64,000 nt of DNA from Rhizoclosmatium globosum (taxonomy: Eukaryota > Chytridiomycota > Chytridiomycetes > Chytridiales > Chytriomycetaceae), in the NCBI GenBank assembly GCA_002104985.1, contig MCGO01000118.1, positions 1 through 64,000 of the forward strand, read 5' to 3'. Numbering within the stretch: the first letter of the stretch is position 1; every line of letters begins with the position of its first letter. This document shows positions 45,681 to 55,776 of this stretch, one piece after another. Made by a program: the position numbers and the translations under genes. Under the pieces are notes generated by a model. It was not told the origin of the DNA, made no database searches, and saw only the letters and a program-made list of their open reading frames with translations.

Positions 45681-46830
45681 TTACGTTTGGTTACTGTTTC
45701 CAGACTGCACATCCTCAACATTGTCCCTTTTCTTTTCATACACGTAGTACCGAAACCTCTTTCCGGAACCACTACGAAACAAATCCTCAACAACTTTCCG
45801 ACCGTACATATCATTTTCGGGCGTAAATTCCAACAACTCACTCCTCCCATAGTCCTCCCTCAAAACACACCGAAACCCAGCCTTCTCCATCTCGATCTCA
45901 AACTTTGTCACATAGGGCGAGAATCGATTGACTCTCAATTCGGAAATGAAATATATTCTGGCATTTGGATTGCTTGATAGGTAATGTCCGCAAACAGGAG
46001 GTACGAGATCCGCGTGAATTGAATCATAACAAATATCTGCCCCGTAAATTACGTCGAATTTCGTAGAGAGAGGCAGGGGTTTGTTTTCAGGAACCCAGTT
46101 CCAGTCTAATTCGAGAACAGACACCTTGTCAACGCAATTGTTGGCTTCTACATTCGTTATGGCATTATCAACGACTTTGGGAAGGTAATCTGTAGCGAAC
46201 AGTTGCTTGGCACCATACTTTGCAGCCGCAATGCTAACAACCGCCGTCCCACAACCTAATTCAAGAATCGAGATATCTGTCGGAACTGGAATTTTCTTGC
46301 GTGAAATAAAGTAAGCGAATCTGTTACAGTCTTAGCAACGTTTTGGACACGAAAGGAAGACAAACTCACAAGCACCCAGACATCCAAACATTCCCGCCAA
46401 CGTCTTGATCCGTGCAACTTTTTTCATGTATATCAATCGCAACTGAATCGTCCAGTTCCATTCTTCGAATCCATTCACTTGCGACGATAGGAACGTCTGA
46501 AATGGCAGCCAGCAAATTCGCAACACGTTCTGTGTCTTGTTCAAGATCCATGGTGTCGATTGGAGGGCGCTTTGACCAGATGCTCATGACGGAGGTGAGC
46601 CAGTTGGAGAGTTGCTTTTCAAGTGCTGAGTTGACGTGTTGAGATCTGTTTGACAGCATCGTATCAATCTGGTCAAGGATTGGGAGGACGGCTTTTACGC
46701 TTCGCTTGTCAATTGAGAGAAGATCGGTTTCTAATTGCTCGATATCTACTGTGGAGGGCTGGAGGGACTGCATATTGGCTGTCAAGGCAACCCCTTCTGG
46801 AAAAAAGAAAGGACGTTTTATGCTGAACAT
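45681..46830 (-). CDS. Class I SAM methyltransferase, METTL21/EEF2KMT type, copy 2
   Basis: Tandem paralogue of copy 1. Exons 46370-46830 and 45681-46320 give 1101 nt, 366 residues. Conserved blocks: SIDKRSVKAVLPILDQID, LSNWLTSVMSIWSKRPP, VPIVASEWIRRMELDDSVAIDIHEKSCTD, motif I ILELGCGTAVVSIAAAKYGAK, ATDY, DVIYGADICYDSIHADLVPPVC and the C-terminal RFRYYVYEK. The intron before FAYFISRK is at the same place as in copy 1. The start may instead be the internal Met aligned with copy 1 (46773). It lacks the repeat-filled intron of copy 1. Confidence 0.85.
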
Positions 46831-46930
46831 GGACAAGGTTCCATTCAATACTCATATACTCTCATACATACATTATTAATACGTTAATCTATGACTCTTT
46901 ATTCTCGTTTTTGTCATTCCCACAATGTAT

Positions 46931-48346
46931 TCAAATGAAAGAGGGGCAATCCCCTCTTGGGGAAGAAAGCGTGAACAAATCAACCAAATCCCTCGCGTTC
47001 TTATCACGGTTAGTCAATGCAGGAAGTCCCCACAAAGTCTCAACAAACTTAAGGATAGAAGTGTGATCATACTGAGCACCAGTATCATTACCATGCTGAA
47101 CTAACCCAGCTGGAACATACGGGCTAATCAAGAAGGTAGGAACACGCACACCATATCGATCAAACTCAAAGATTCCACTTGCACCTCCGTTTCCACCTTT
47201 CCAGTTGTAAGGCAACCCATCTCCAGGCTTTGGAGCTGGTGGAGGAGGTACATGATCAGCGAACCCACCATGCTCGTCAAAAGTAATAATCAAGGCAGTA
47301 TGATTCCAATCAGGACCGTTACGAACCGCCTCATACACCTGCTTCACGAACGCTTCACCCTTTGAAACAGGAGAAGGTGGGTGATAACTAAACTGTGAGC
47401 AGCATTCCGGGTTCAAGTACGAAAACTGAGGAAGAGCGCCGGATTTCGCGTCCGTGTAAAAGTTTGATAAGGCAACAACGCGGTCGAGGTGTCCTGAAGT
47501 CCAACTGTAGAAACGGGAATCTGGAGCAAACCCAGACGCGCTGGAGGCTTCGTAGTTTTTCCAGGTGATTCCTTTTTCGTGGAGGTGTTGGAAGATGGAG
47601 CGTTGTTTCAAGCCGGCAAAGAAGAAGGCCACGTCTGTATCCGTTTGAGTTCTATGTTACAAAATTATGTCAACAAATTACCGTTCTCTCCATGTCCTGC
47701 AGATGTCCCACTTGTAGCATACGCGGTTAGGGTTCGTGGGTCCTGGAACAGAGGCAAACCATCTATCAAACAAGACAAAGTTCTTGGCAAGCGCTTCAGT
47801 GTGTGGAACCAATTGTCTTGGGACAGAGTCGATAAATCTGTGCAAGTAGTCTGCGGTGTGAGTTGCCTTGTTGATATTCTCATCGGCAACAAATCCGTTC
47901 ATAGGTGGGTATGTGGGCATGTACATAGAAGCGTTGTAGTATTTTCCAAAGAGCTGGTACATGACTTTCGCGACGGCGTGGTCTGGGTCGTCGGCGGAGG
48001 CAAGGGCGTCAGGGCCGTTTGGTTCTGCACAGACGGTTCCCTTTTCAGGGTGGGCTAGGTCAAGGGCATTGCAGAATTTGGCGCCGGTCTTGCGCTGGTA
48101 TTGGATAAGGTTGTCAATATCGCTTGTGTAGTTGTAGTATCCGGCAAGGTTGTCGAAACTGTTTTAGTGGCGTATTAATGGGTTGTACATATGTCAATTG
48201 TTTAAATAAGGGTACCTTCTGTTTTCAAGCAAGAGGACAACAACCTTCTTGATCTTGTCAGAGAGAGCTACTGCATTCACAGATGATCCACTCGTAATGA
48301 AAGCCAGTAGGGCAAGTGGGACTAGAGCGATCGAATTAACGAGCAT
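46931..48346 (-). CDS. Secreted phosphoesterase, phospholipase C/acid phosphatase family
   Basis: Member of the PF04185 phosphoesterase family, which includes phosphatidylcholine-hydrolysing phospholipases C and fungal acid phosphatases. The signal peptide is MLVNSIALVPLALLAFITSGSSVNA from the only ATG of the frame (48346). Family motifs: KIKKVVVLLLENRSFDN, FVLFDRWFASVPGPTNPNR, TSGTSAGHGEN, HNTALIITFDEHGGFADHVPPP and VRVPTFLISPY. Exons 48216-48346, 47682-48158 and 46931-47634; the last acceptor is CAG at 47635. The sum is 1312 nt, so one frameshift is left, placed between NPNRV and ATSGTSAG near 47715 where a T run appears shortened. It is probably extracellular; the substrate is not decided by sequence. 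Confidence 0.88.
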
Positions 48347-48601
48347 CTGGTTTTGGACAAGATTAAGCGATTTAATCAAAGTTGCAGCTCCTTTTCAGAG
48401 AATGACCTGGCGCGTGGCCATTTTCGAGTATCACCAATCATCCAAGCAGCACTGCGCGTGCCCTTGTTACAATAGTATCAATAATCGAAAATCAATTATG
48501 CATTAGAAATAATAGAAACTCTCAAGTAGGAAAGAATGTAACTAACTCGTGACTAATTTGCAGGTGAATTTCAATACTAAATAAACTGGGTACTCTCTCG
48601 T

Positions 48602-50051
48602 TTAATTTACTTGCTTAGAACTTAAAACTTGCTGTGGAGTGTAACCAGCTCGTTTCAACACTCCAAGCAAAGGCCCTTGGTTGTTTTCACTCTTCTTTTC
48701 TCCTGCCAACCACTCGACCATTCTGTTTTCAAATTAGAATCACATTAAAGAACCATCATAAACAAAAAAACACTTACCCATCAGGTCCACAAACCAAAAC
48801 AACAGGCTCCTCCTCTGGCTTCGCAACTCCGCATTCCTTCAAGACCTTTTCATCAATAATCCACCATGGATCGCTCCATATCCTCGACTGGACACGTTAG
48901 TCGCCCCATTTTGAATCACATGGTGCACTTGTAACCGTTCAGGAAACTTTTGTTGAAGGACATGCAGTTCATTTCCGAGTAGGATGTCACTTTCTGTTTT
49001 GGATCCGTAGACGAGGTTGATTGATGTCTTGTCATGTGGATCACGGAGGATTTGTTTGATAAGTTGGTACATGGGCGTGATTCCAGTTCCGCCTGCAATC
49101 TGTGGATATAAGATTGCGTTAGTATGAAGCCTGAGGAGAATCCACAATTTGAATGCGAGAAGGAAATCAAGGCAAGGATGGCATAAATCCAGAATCTTTC
49201 TACATCCTCCTTCAAAACTAACAGTTCTAGAGTTTCTCACTTGCAAACAATTTTAGACCAAAAGCAGATCTCAAGACCCTGTTACGTTTCACGATTCCAT
49301 CAAGGACCACATCGTCTGAGAATTCACGCTGTATATACGCACCATCACCAACTTTTCAGTCATATTTTGAGTATATGGGAATGAAAGAACAGGTCCGCGT
49401 GCAATAATAAAGTCTTTCCCAGGCTCCAACGAGTGAATCATTGATGAGACAGAACCATTTGGATACTTTTTGACGAGCAGATCGAAATAATCACGGCCAT
49501 ACGTGATTGGAGTGTAGCTTCTGCCTACTTGACAGGTATCGTCCTTAATAATAATGTGGTTCGGTGCAGGCACGTATTCATTGGTGGATAGGTGGACCTT
49601 TGCTGTTTTTCGACGGTTGATTCAGATTGAAGGTATAAAGAAGGGAGCGGACCGTACATTTGCTTTTCCGGTCTTCGATAGGAATATTTTGCGAGTCAGG
49701 TATTTGGTGGGCGGCCCTGAAGCGGAAGAGGGAGGTATCGTGCGTGACCGGGATGACTTCGAGCAGGGTAAAGTTGTTGAATCGGCCGAATTCGAGCGGC
49801 ATCACCCGATTCGCATTTGGTTCTTCGGAAAGATAAAAGTAAATGTTTGCAGCAAGAACACCGGCCGTCACAGTGGCCAACGAGGGAAGCACCCACGTTG
49901 GACGGCCTGTTTGGGCGGGTTCTGCCTTGGGACTCGGCTTTGCATTCGCTGATCGAAGTGCGGAAGATGATGTGAACAGCCGGTGCTGCCCTGTGAAGAT
50001 GCGGGTGGGGACCGGTACGCGATGTTGGACCAGTGATGGGATTCGTTGCAT
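48602..50051 (-). CDS. MCR1: NADH-cytochrome b5 reductase, mitochondrial Mcr1-like
   Basis: A FAD flavoprotein that passes electrons from NADH to cytochrome b5 or quinone-linked acceptors. The N-terminus has a basic leader (MQRIPSLVQHRVPVPTRIF) and a transmembrane segment (VLPSLATVTAGVLAANIYFYL), the arrangement of Mcr1. The FAD motif is GRSYTPIT, followed by IIARGPVLSFPYT, the NADH-binding IAGGTGITPMYQLI with LVYGSKTESDILL, and C-terminal VLVCGPDGM. At least four introns. No frameshift found in the conserved parts. Convergent with nothing; it is head-to-head with the peptide transporter (237 bp). Confidence 0.92.
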
Positions 50052-50288
50052 CTTTTCTTTCTTTCTTTCTTCAATTGTATGTTTTGTAACAATATTCCGT
50101 ATTTTAATCTTTATTCATACTTGTTGTCATCAATGGAGGCTGATAACTTGTGAATCTAATGTGGTATGATCATGTCTGGTTTCTCCCAAAGAATACTTAG
50201 GATGTTGAGTATTTTAAATCTTAAGGAATTAACGGTAAAAACTCCAGCTGGCAATTCTTCTATTTCGTCTTCTATTTATCGATAATTG

Positions 50289-52164
50289 ATGTCAAATCCA
50301 TACCGACGCCTTGAAGAAGAACAGACTGACGATGTCCTCGAGCTGCAACCACTTCAGGTATCATTTTTGCTTTATTTTCGTTGTTGCCAACCTTTATCTT
50401 CCAGTCTTCTGATGCCAATCAAGGTGACCTGACGACGACCAAATCCGGCTCCAGCGAATGGAGGCCTCCCTCAACAAAGCCATCGATGCTTCAATTATGA
50501 TGAACCCTGAAAAGCTCCCAAAAGCAGTGTGGTTTGTGCGTGCCTAGTTGTTGCTAAATTGAAGATAGTTGATATCTGAACCCAGATCCTTCCAAGTGAA
50601 CTTGGAGAACGTTTCTGTTTCTACGGAATAACTCCGATTCTTAAAACTTTTTAAAGTATCAGTTAGGCTTCACGAGACATGTTGATGGTGAGTAGACAGC
50701 TTCTAGTTTCTGACCTAACTCGATATAACCTTGCAGCCGATATGATGTACCATATATTTACTGGCATAGCATACTTTACTCCGCTTCTCGGGTCGCTCCT
50801 TTCTGACTCGTATTTCGACAAGTACAACACAATCATCTCACTCTCAGCAATTTATATCCTCGGCCTCCTCATCCTCGCAATTACATCCTGGCCGACATTT
50901 TGGACGTTCCCACAACAAAAATACCACGTACTGGCCCACTAATAGGCCTTCTCCTGATATGTATTGGAACAGGAGGCATCAAACCCTGCGTATCTGCACA
51001 CGGTGGGGACCAGTTCTTGGAAGTGCAGAAAATAGGGCTTCAAAAATTTTACAATTATTTCTATATGGCTATTAATACTGGCGCGCTCGTGAGTTCGTAT
51101 GTCAGTCCTTCGATCGCCAGAATGATGGTGTTTACGGTTCCGAATTCGACTTTGGTGGAGTGGGAACGAATAGGGCTGAAACCAGATGTTGGGAATGGTT
51201 ATCCGCTTGCCTGGGGACTGTTGGCAACTTCAATGACGATTGCGCTGGGATATTTATGATTGGGCCACCGGTATTATCGTGTCGTGCCTCCTGCTGGGAG
51301 ATTCATCCTGTGGGACCATTTGATATTGGTTGGGCTTACATCTCTTGTCGATGGAAGGGTCTTGACGCGTATGAGTTGACACGAGAAAAGTTTGGTAAGG
51401 AATGGTGGATGAAATGTTGGATCTGGCTCAAGTTATCATGGCGCTGGCCCCTGCTCCGATATTTTGGATGGCTTTCGGTCAAAATGGTTCCACGTGGCAA
51501 GATATGGGGGATCAGATGGCAATTCCTTTTGGAGGAGACCTAAGACCTCGTTCTTCAATTCAGAAACTACAAACAGCATCTGGAATCCTTTTTTTATCAT
51601 CACCATCTCTCCAGTGATGGCGAACTTTGTATACCCATGGATAGAGAAACGATTTGGGTATGTAATTTGCTTGCATTAAGAATCTAACTGGCTCACAGTC
51701 CCGAAGCATTCGGATTAATGGATCGCATGGTAACAGGACAAGTCCTTGCAGGAGTTGCATACATCTTGGCAGCAATGCTTCAAGCGCGAATCTATTCAAC
51801 ATGTCATCAAGATTCTTCACACCCAGTTCACATAGACGACTGCCAATCAACAGTCTCGATTCTCAACCAAATATTCCTCTACTTTATTTTAACTGTTGCA
51901 GAGTGCTTATTCTCCGTCAGCGGCCTTCAGTTCGCGTACGTTGAGGTTGGTAAACGCACGAAATCATTCTGTTCAGCTCTTTGGCTTCTCACACTGCAAT
52001 TGGAAGTTTATGGCTGCGGCACTGTTGAATGCGACATTGAACAGCGAAAGCGGGAATTGGACGCGAGCTCAGTTTTTCTGGCTTGTTGCGGGTCTTTGTT
52101 TTGCTTCAGCAGGGTTACGGGTATGATTCGAAATGTATATGTTCCGAAACATCTTCGAAATTGA
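50289..52164 (+). CDS. PTR2: Proton-coupled oligopeptide transporter (POT/PTR2)
   Basis: A 12-TM importer of di- and tripeptides. Recognisable POT motifs: SELGERFCFYGITPIL (E-R-F-x-Y-G, helix 1), FTPLLGSLLSDSYFDKYNTI, IGTGGIKPCVSAHGGDQF, PAPIFWMAFGQNGSTW and LFSVSGLQFAY (helix 10). The gene is broken by many one-base frameshifts (near 50440, 50925, 51255, 51395, 51580 and 51990) besides normal introns such as the one after LQPLQ (50358). Conserved segments are intact between breaks. Either the assembly is poor here or this is a recent pseudogene; I favour assembly error because SEC31 shows the same pattern. Confidence 0.85.
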
Positions 52165-52235
52165 GAAGGGTGATGGTGGTGGCTCTTTATGCACGATAAA
52201 ATTGTTAGATTAAAAATAAAGTATTATTGGACGAT

Positions 52236-53009
52236 TTATTGAACATCCTTTCCTTCCATATTCTTGATGTATTCTGGAACTGGTGCCAATTGTATCCAGC
52301 AGGCTCTGCATTTCCGTACGTGGTGAGAATTGGGAGCACACCGGCAAAAAAGATTCATTGCCCTTGTCAGCTTCATCATCGCCGATTGCCCGCCCGTTTC
52401 TTCACACTCGCAGTCTCAATTTCAAGCTTAATGACCTTGGTCGACGCGTATTCAGTCTACATTCGTTGAAGTCACGGAATCAGTCGAGATTTCCACAAAT
52501 CCATATAAATACACAACAAACCTTGCTAGTCTCTCTCGTAGTACCCCATCGATCAGCCTTGAACGCATGGTTCGTGATCACTTTCAGCGCCAACTCCCGC
52601 TCCTCCAAATCAGTAACAAGCTCAGGATAACCGTACACACAAACAGACCGATAGTTCATTGAGTGATTGAACGGAGAAATGGCAAGAACAAGGCCGTCAA
52701 CGAGTGTTACAGTTAAAGCAGCCTTGGTAACTCCGACTTCGCCCGATCCCGCAAGAGCTTTCATGAGTCTGCCAGAGACATATCCGTGCAAGTAAATAGT
52801 GTTTTCGTTGCGGCCGTAGACCATTGGAATCACTGATGGCCACTCTTCGAGGTAGTCGCTGCCATCAATGAGGCTGGGAGCGTGAATCCAACGTGGGCTA
52901 CGAGTCCCTTGTCCAATACTTCATGCACAGATTTAACATCATAAGAAGCTTGATCTTTGAGACGACGGACAGCATTGAGCGCCTTTCCATTTGGTGGTTC
53001 AAAAGTCAT
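52236..53009 (-). CDS. Pyridoxamine 5'-phosphate oxidase-like FMN-binding protein
   Basis: Belongs to the Pyridox_ox_2 group of split-barrel flavin-binding proteins (NimA-like). Conserved blocks: VLDKGLVAHVGF, PMVYGRNENTIYLHGYVSGRLM, VGVTKAALTVTLVDGLVLAISPFNHSMNYRSV, VITNHAF..RW and FFAGVLPILTTYG. One intron separates TTRETSK from TEYASTKVI (52444-52512 approximately). Two frameshifts, near 52892 and near 52383, interrupt it, the second in a GGG run. The enzymatic activity of this fungal group is unknown; FMN binding is inferred from the fold. Confidence 0.82.
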
Positions 53010-53149
53010 TTTTTAAGTGTTATATTGATGAGGATTCGAAATCCAAATGGATGAAAAAGAAAAGATGAAAAAGATTAAGTGATGTATATAAGTTATCAAT
53101 ACGCTCTATAGAAAAAAATGAAAGCAGATGAGATAATTCCCCCACTAGT

Positions 53150-53817
53150 CTATTCAGAGCTTCCAAGAGCCTTACGGTTGCGTTTCGCAATAATAGGGTG
53201 TGCAGTCTCAAGATGATGCTTCATATTGGATTTGGTCATTTCATATCCACAGTTCTTGACAATACACACTACTTTGCAATTTTTGCGGCTCTTAATCAAA
53301 TGGTTTCGAATGTGTAGAATCCGTTTAAGGCTTGTGCCACAGCTACACATAACAGACGCTTCAAAATTTGACTTCCTATTTCTCGTTCTTCGTTCTGGTC
53401 CGTAGGATGCAGTTGACAATGTTGGTGACGAGACTGGAGAAATTTCTGATTCCGAAAAGTCAACGCGGAGGGCTCAGAAAGAGTGAAGGACAACAGGTCC
53501 GCGATAGGTTCTTGTACATTCAAAAAGGGGACCTCATTCACAGCGAGGGCTTGTACTTCTGGGATGACAGGAGAAGTGGCTGCAGAAGTGGTGGCGTCGA
53601 GTAACTGGTCCAGCAAAAAATCAGGTCCAAAGGATTGGTTTAATCCTTGTGTATCAAAGAGGGGTGGTAAGTTGCCGAATTGGAAAGAACCATCGTAGTT
53701 GAGTGGAAACAGTGGCAAGAGGCCTCCTTGAACCAGAAGATTGAACACATCCAAGTTGAAACTTTCCATCGGCATAGTTACTTGGTCGAAGATTGCATTA
53801 ACGTTAGTGAGAGACAT
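53150..53817 (-). CDS. Putative zinc-finger transcription factor, novel family
   Basis: About 222 residues after allowing for one frameshift near 53452, where four Ts stand for an expected five. The N-terminal 120 residues are rich in Leu, Phe, Pro and Asp, resembling an activation domain. A basic RRTRNRKS stretch precedes a paired C-terminal cluster: CSCG..LKRILHIRNH and CKVVCIVKNCGYEMTKSNMKHHLETAH, giving CxC-x11-12-H-x3-H and C-x4-C...H-x4-H patterns, unlike classic C2H2 fingers. I know no named family with this layout. A degenerate relative lies 0.9 kb away in opposite orientation (54749-55190). The regulator role is inferred from composition. Confidence 0.65.
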
Positions 53818-54748
53818 CAGTACGAGTTCTAGTTTGAGAGGAAGGTTTGTGGGTGGAGGGACTGTGGGAAGAAGCTCCTCTTAAGGCCTTTTTTGGGTAC
53901 GGTGTCTGATCCGAAAAAAAATTGTACGACACTCATACCAATCTCCCAATTTCTTTCTTCAGCGGACTCAGTTTGTACTTGTTCAAGTTCAAGTGGCATA
54001 ACCGGGGACCATAGGTTTTCGCGCAGACAAGTAGCATTTTTTTGTAGGTTTGCCTAGATGATGATTGCTGGTTTGAAGTGATATATATGGATTTTCTTTA
54101 CCGTTATATGCTGTTATAGTTTAATAACTGTTAATATTTAACAATGCTGAAAAATCGTTACCCTCGTTGCCCACACCCATTTCAAGGTAAATTAGAGAAA
54201 CGAAACGGGAAACCGTGGTAAGTGCCTTGCTTGAATTTCAAAGCGTACCACGGCTGCTGCATGTTGAGTACGGTATGGAGGTCGAACACCAGGTACAAAT
54301 CTTGTACAAATGTGTCTTAAAAATTTTTAACTAGGCAACTCGGCACAACAACCTCCACATCAATACAGCATAGTACTGCAACCGTCTTCACTTCTCCAGA
54401 ATCTCTTATTGTCTTGTTCTGCTATCAGTGTCCCTTGGGCTCAGGTGTTTGAGTACTGGGCTTGTCGTACTTGGCCTAAATAAATTGAGAGATGTACTTA
54501 TAGTATGATTTCATTTGTAACCCGACAACGGTGAAAAAAACCCCGCTTTTCAAATCCAAAAATATAGCAGACTTCATACTGAGGGGATCTTGGCAAACAC
54601 GTACATTCGAGGAGCAATTCGATCTCGCATACAGTCTGGACATTGTATGGCTCCATTGTAACAAAGAGAAGCTTATGAATGTATTCGACAACAGCAAGCT
54701 CGTTGCTCTGGTCCAATCAGTCCAATTACTCAAGGATATCATAATCAT
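53818..54748. other. Interval between divergent zinc-finger copies
   Basis: AT-rich, with no supported gene. Open frames on both strands at 54476-54840 overlap each other and lack motifs. It should include the promoter of the 53150-53817 gene and decayed sequence. Confidence 0.4.
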
Positions 54749-55190
54749 ATGTATCCGGCAACTCAGCAATTTATTTCGTCTCACGCAAACACATCGAGGA
54801 CTTCTACTGCAATCTTCTTTTCTCCCGCATTTGAATTAATTCACGAACGGCCCGTTGGCACAGCTGCCATACATCGCACATCTTCTATCAGCGTAAGTAC
54901 CTTCGACGACTCTTTCCAAACCCAATCAATTGCCGATCCAGCTGTGCAATCATCACCACGCAGAACTAGAAACCGGGAGTCAGTCTAATACAAAGAATCA
55001 GTCAAATGCAGTTGCGGCTCAACCATGACCAAGATTTTGCACATTGCAATTCATTTAAATAAAAGTGACAGTGGATGTGAAATTGAGTGCAACGTCAAGA
55101 AGTATGGAAAAAAGTTGAATCAGTCAAATACGAAAAAAATATCTTGAGTCTCAGCATACCAAATCGCTGGACCAGCCATCAGGCGCTTGC
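54749..55190 (+). pseudogene. Degenerate inverted paralogue of the zinc-finger gene
   Basis: From ATG 54749 the frame reaches RRTRNRESV and stops (TAA 54986), then resumes with SVKCSCGSTMTKILHIAIHL and CEIECNVKKYGKKLNQSNTKK, matching the intact copy's CSCGTSLKRILHIRNHL and TKSNMKH. A run of seven As near 55135 shifts the frame; the next frame gives YLESQH, equivalent to HHLETAH. One finger Cys (NCGYEM) is replaced by Tyr. Together these are signs of decay, though the alignment of the N-terminal part is weak. Confidence 0.6.
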
Positions 55191-55776
55191 TGCACTTAAA
55201 TAGATGAATATGTCGAATATTATGTACCTTCGAAGAAATAAATCAGATCATCAAATTACTGATGAGAATAATCCGAGGCTACGGAATGTTGCAATAACAC
55301 CATTAGGACCAATGGTTGTTCCAAAACTCTGCGAGTTCTCTATCTTCTTCATCGAGTTAAAAAACTTAGTCCTAGGCAGTTGCGCTACTTGAATGGATGG
55401 TAATGTTGAGATAAGTTCATCCGTTTGGTACGCTTTTAATATAAATTCAATAGTCCCTTTCTCTGATCAATATTATTTCTGGTAGCTTACGAAAGTAAAC
55501 AGCAGAATATCATTGCAGGTATGAAGAGATATCAATAAGACTGATTTATTCTTAATTAGGTAGGGATATTGAATGATTAAATAATTCATGGATGCGATCT
55601 AAATCCACCAGAGAAAACGAAGCCTTATGCTGTCAACTTGGTGGGGTAAACTTGGCCGTGGAATTACCCAAGCTGCAAAACACTCCATCCACAGGAATGC
55701 AATTGGAATGATTACTAAACTTGACTGGAAGTTTGGGGGTTAATTGTCAATCCAGCTCTCGTGAACTGCTGTGGGT
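55191..55776. other. Interval without recognised gene
   Basis: AT-rich sequence of about 590 bp; a 62-codon frame at 55204 has no motif. It separates the zinc-finger remnant from the 3' end of the G8 gene. Confidence 0.4.
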
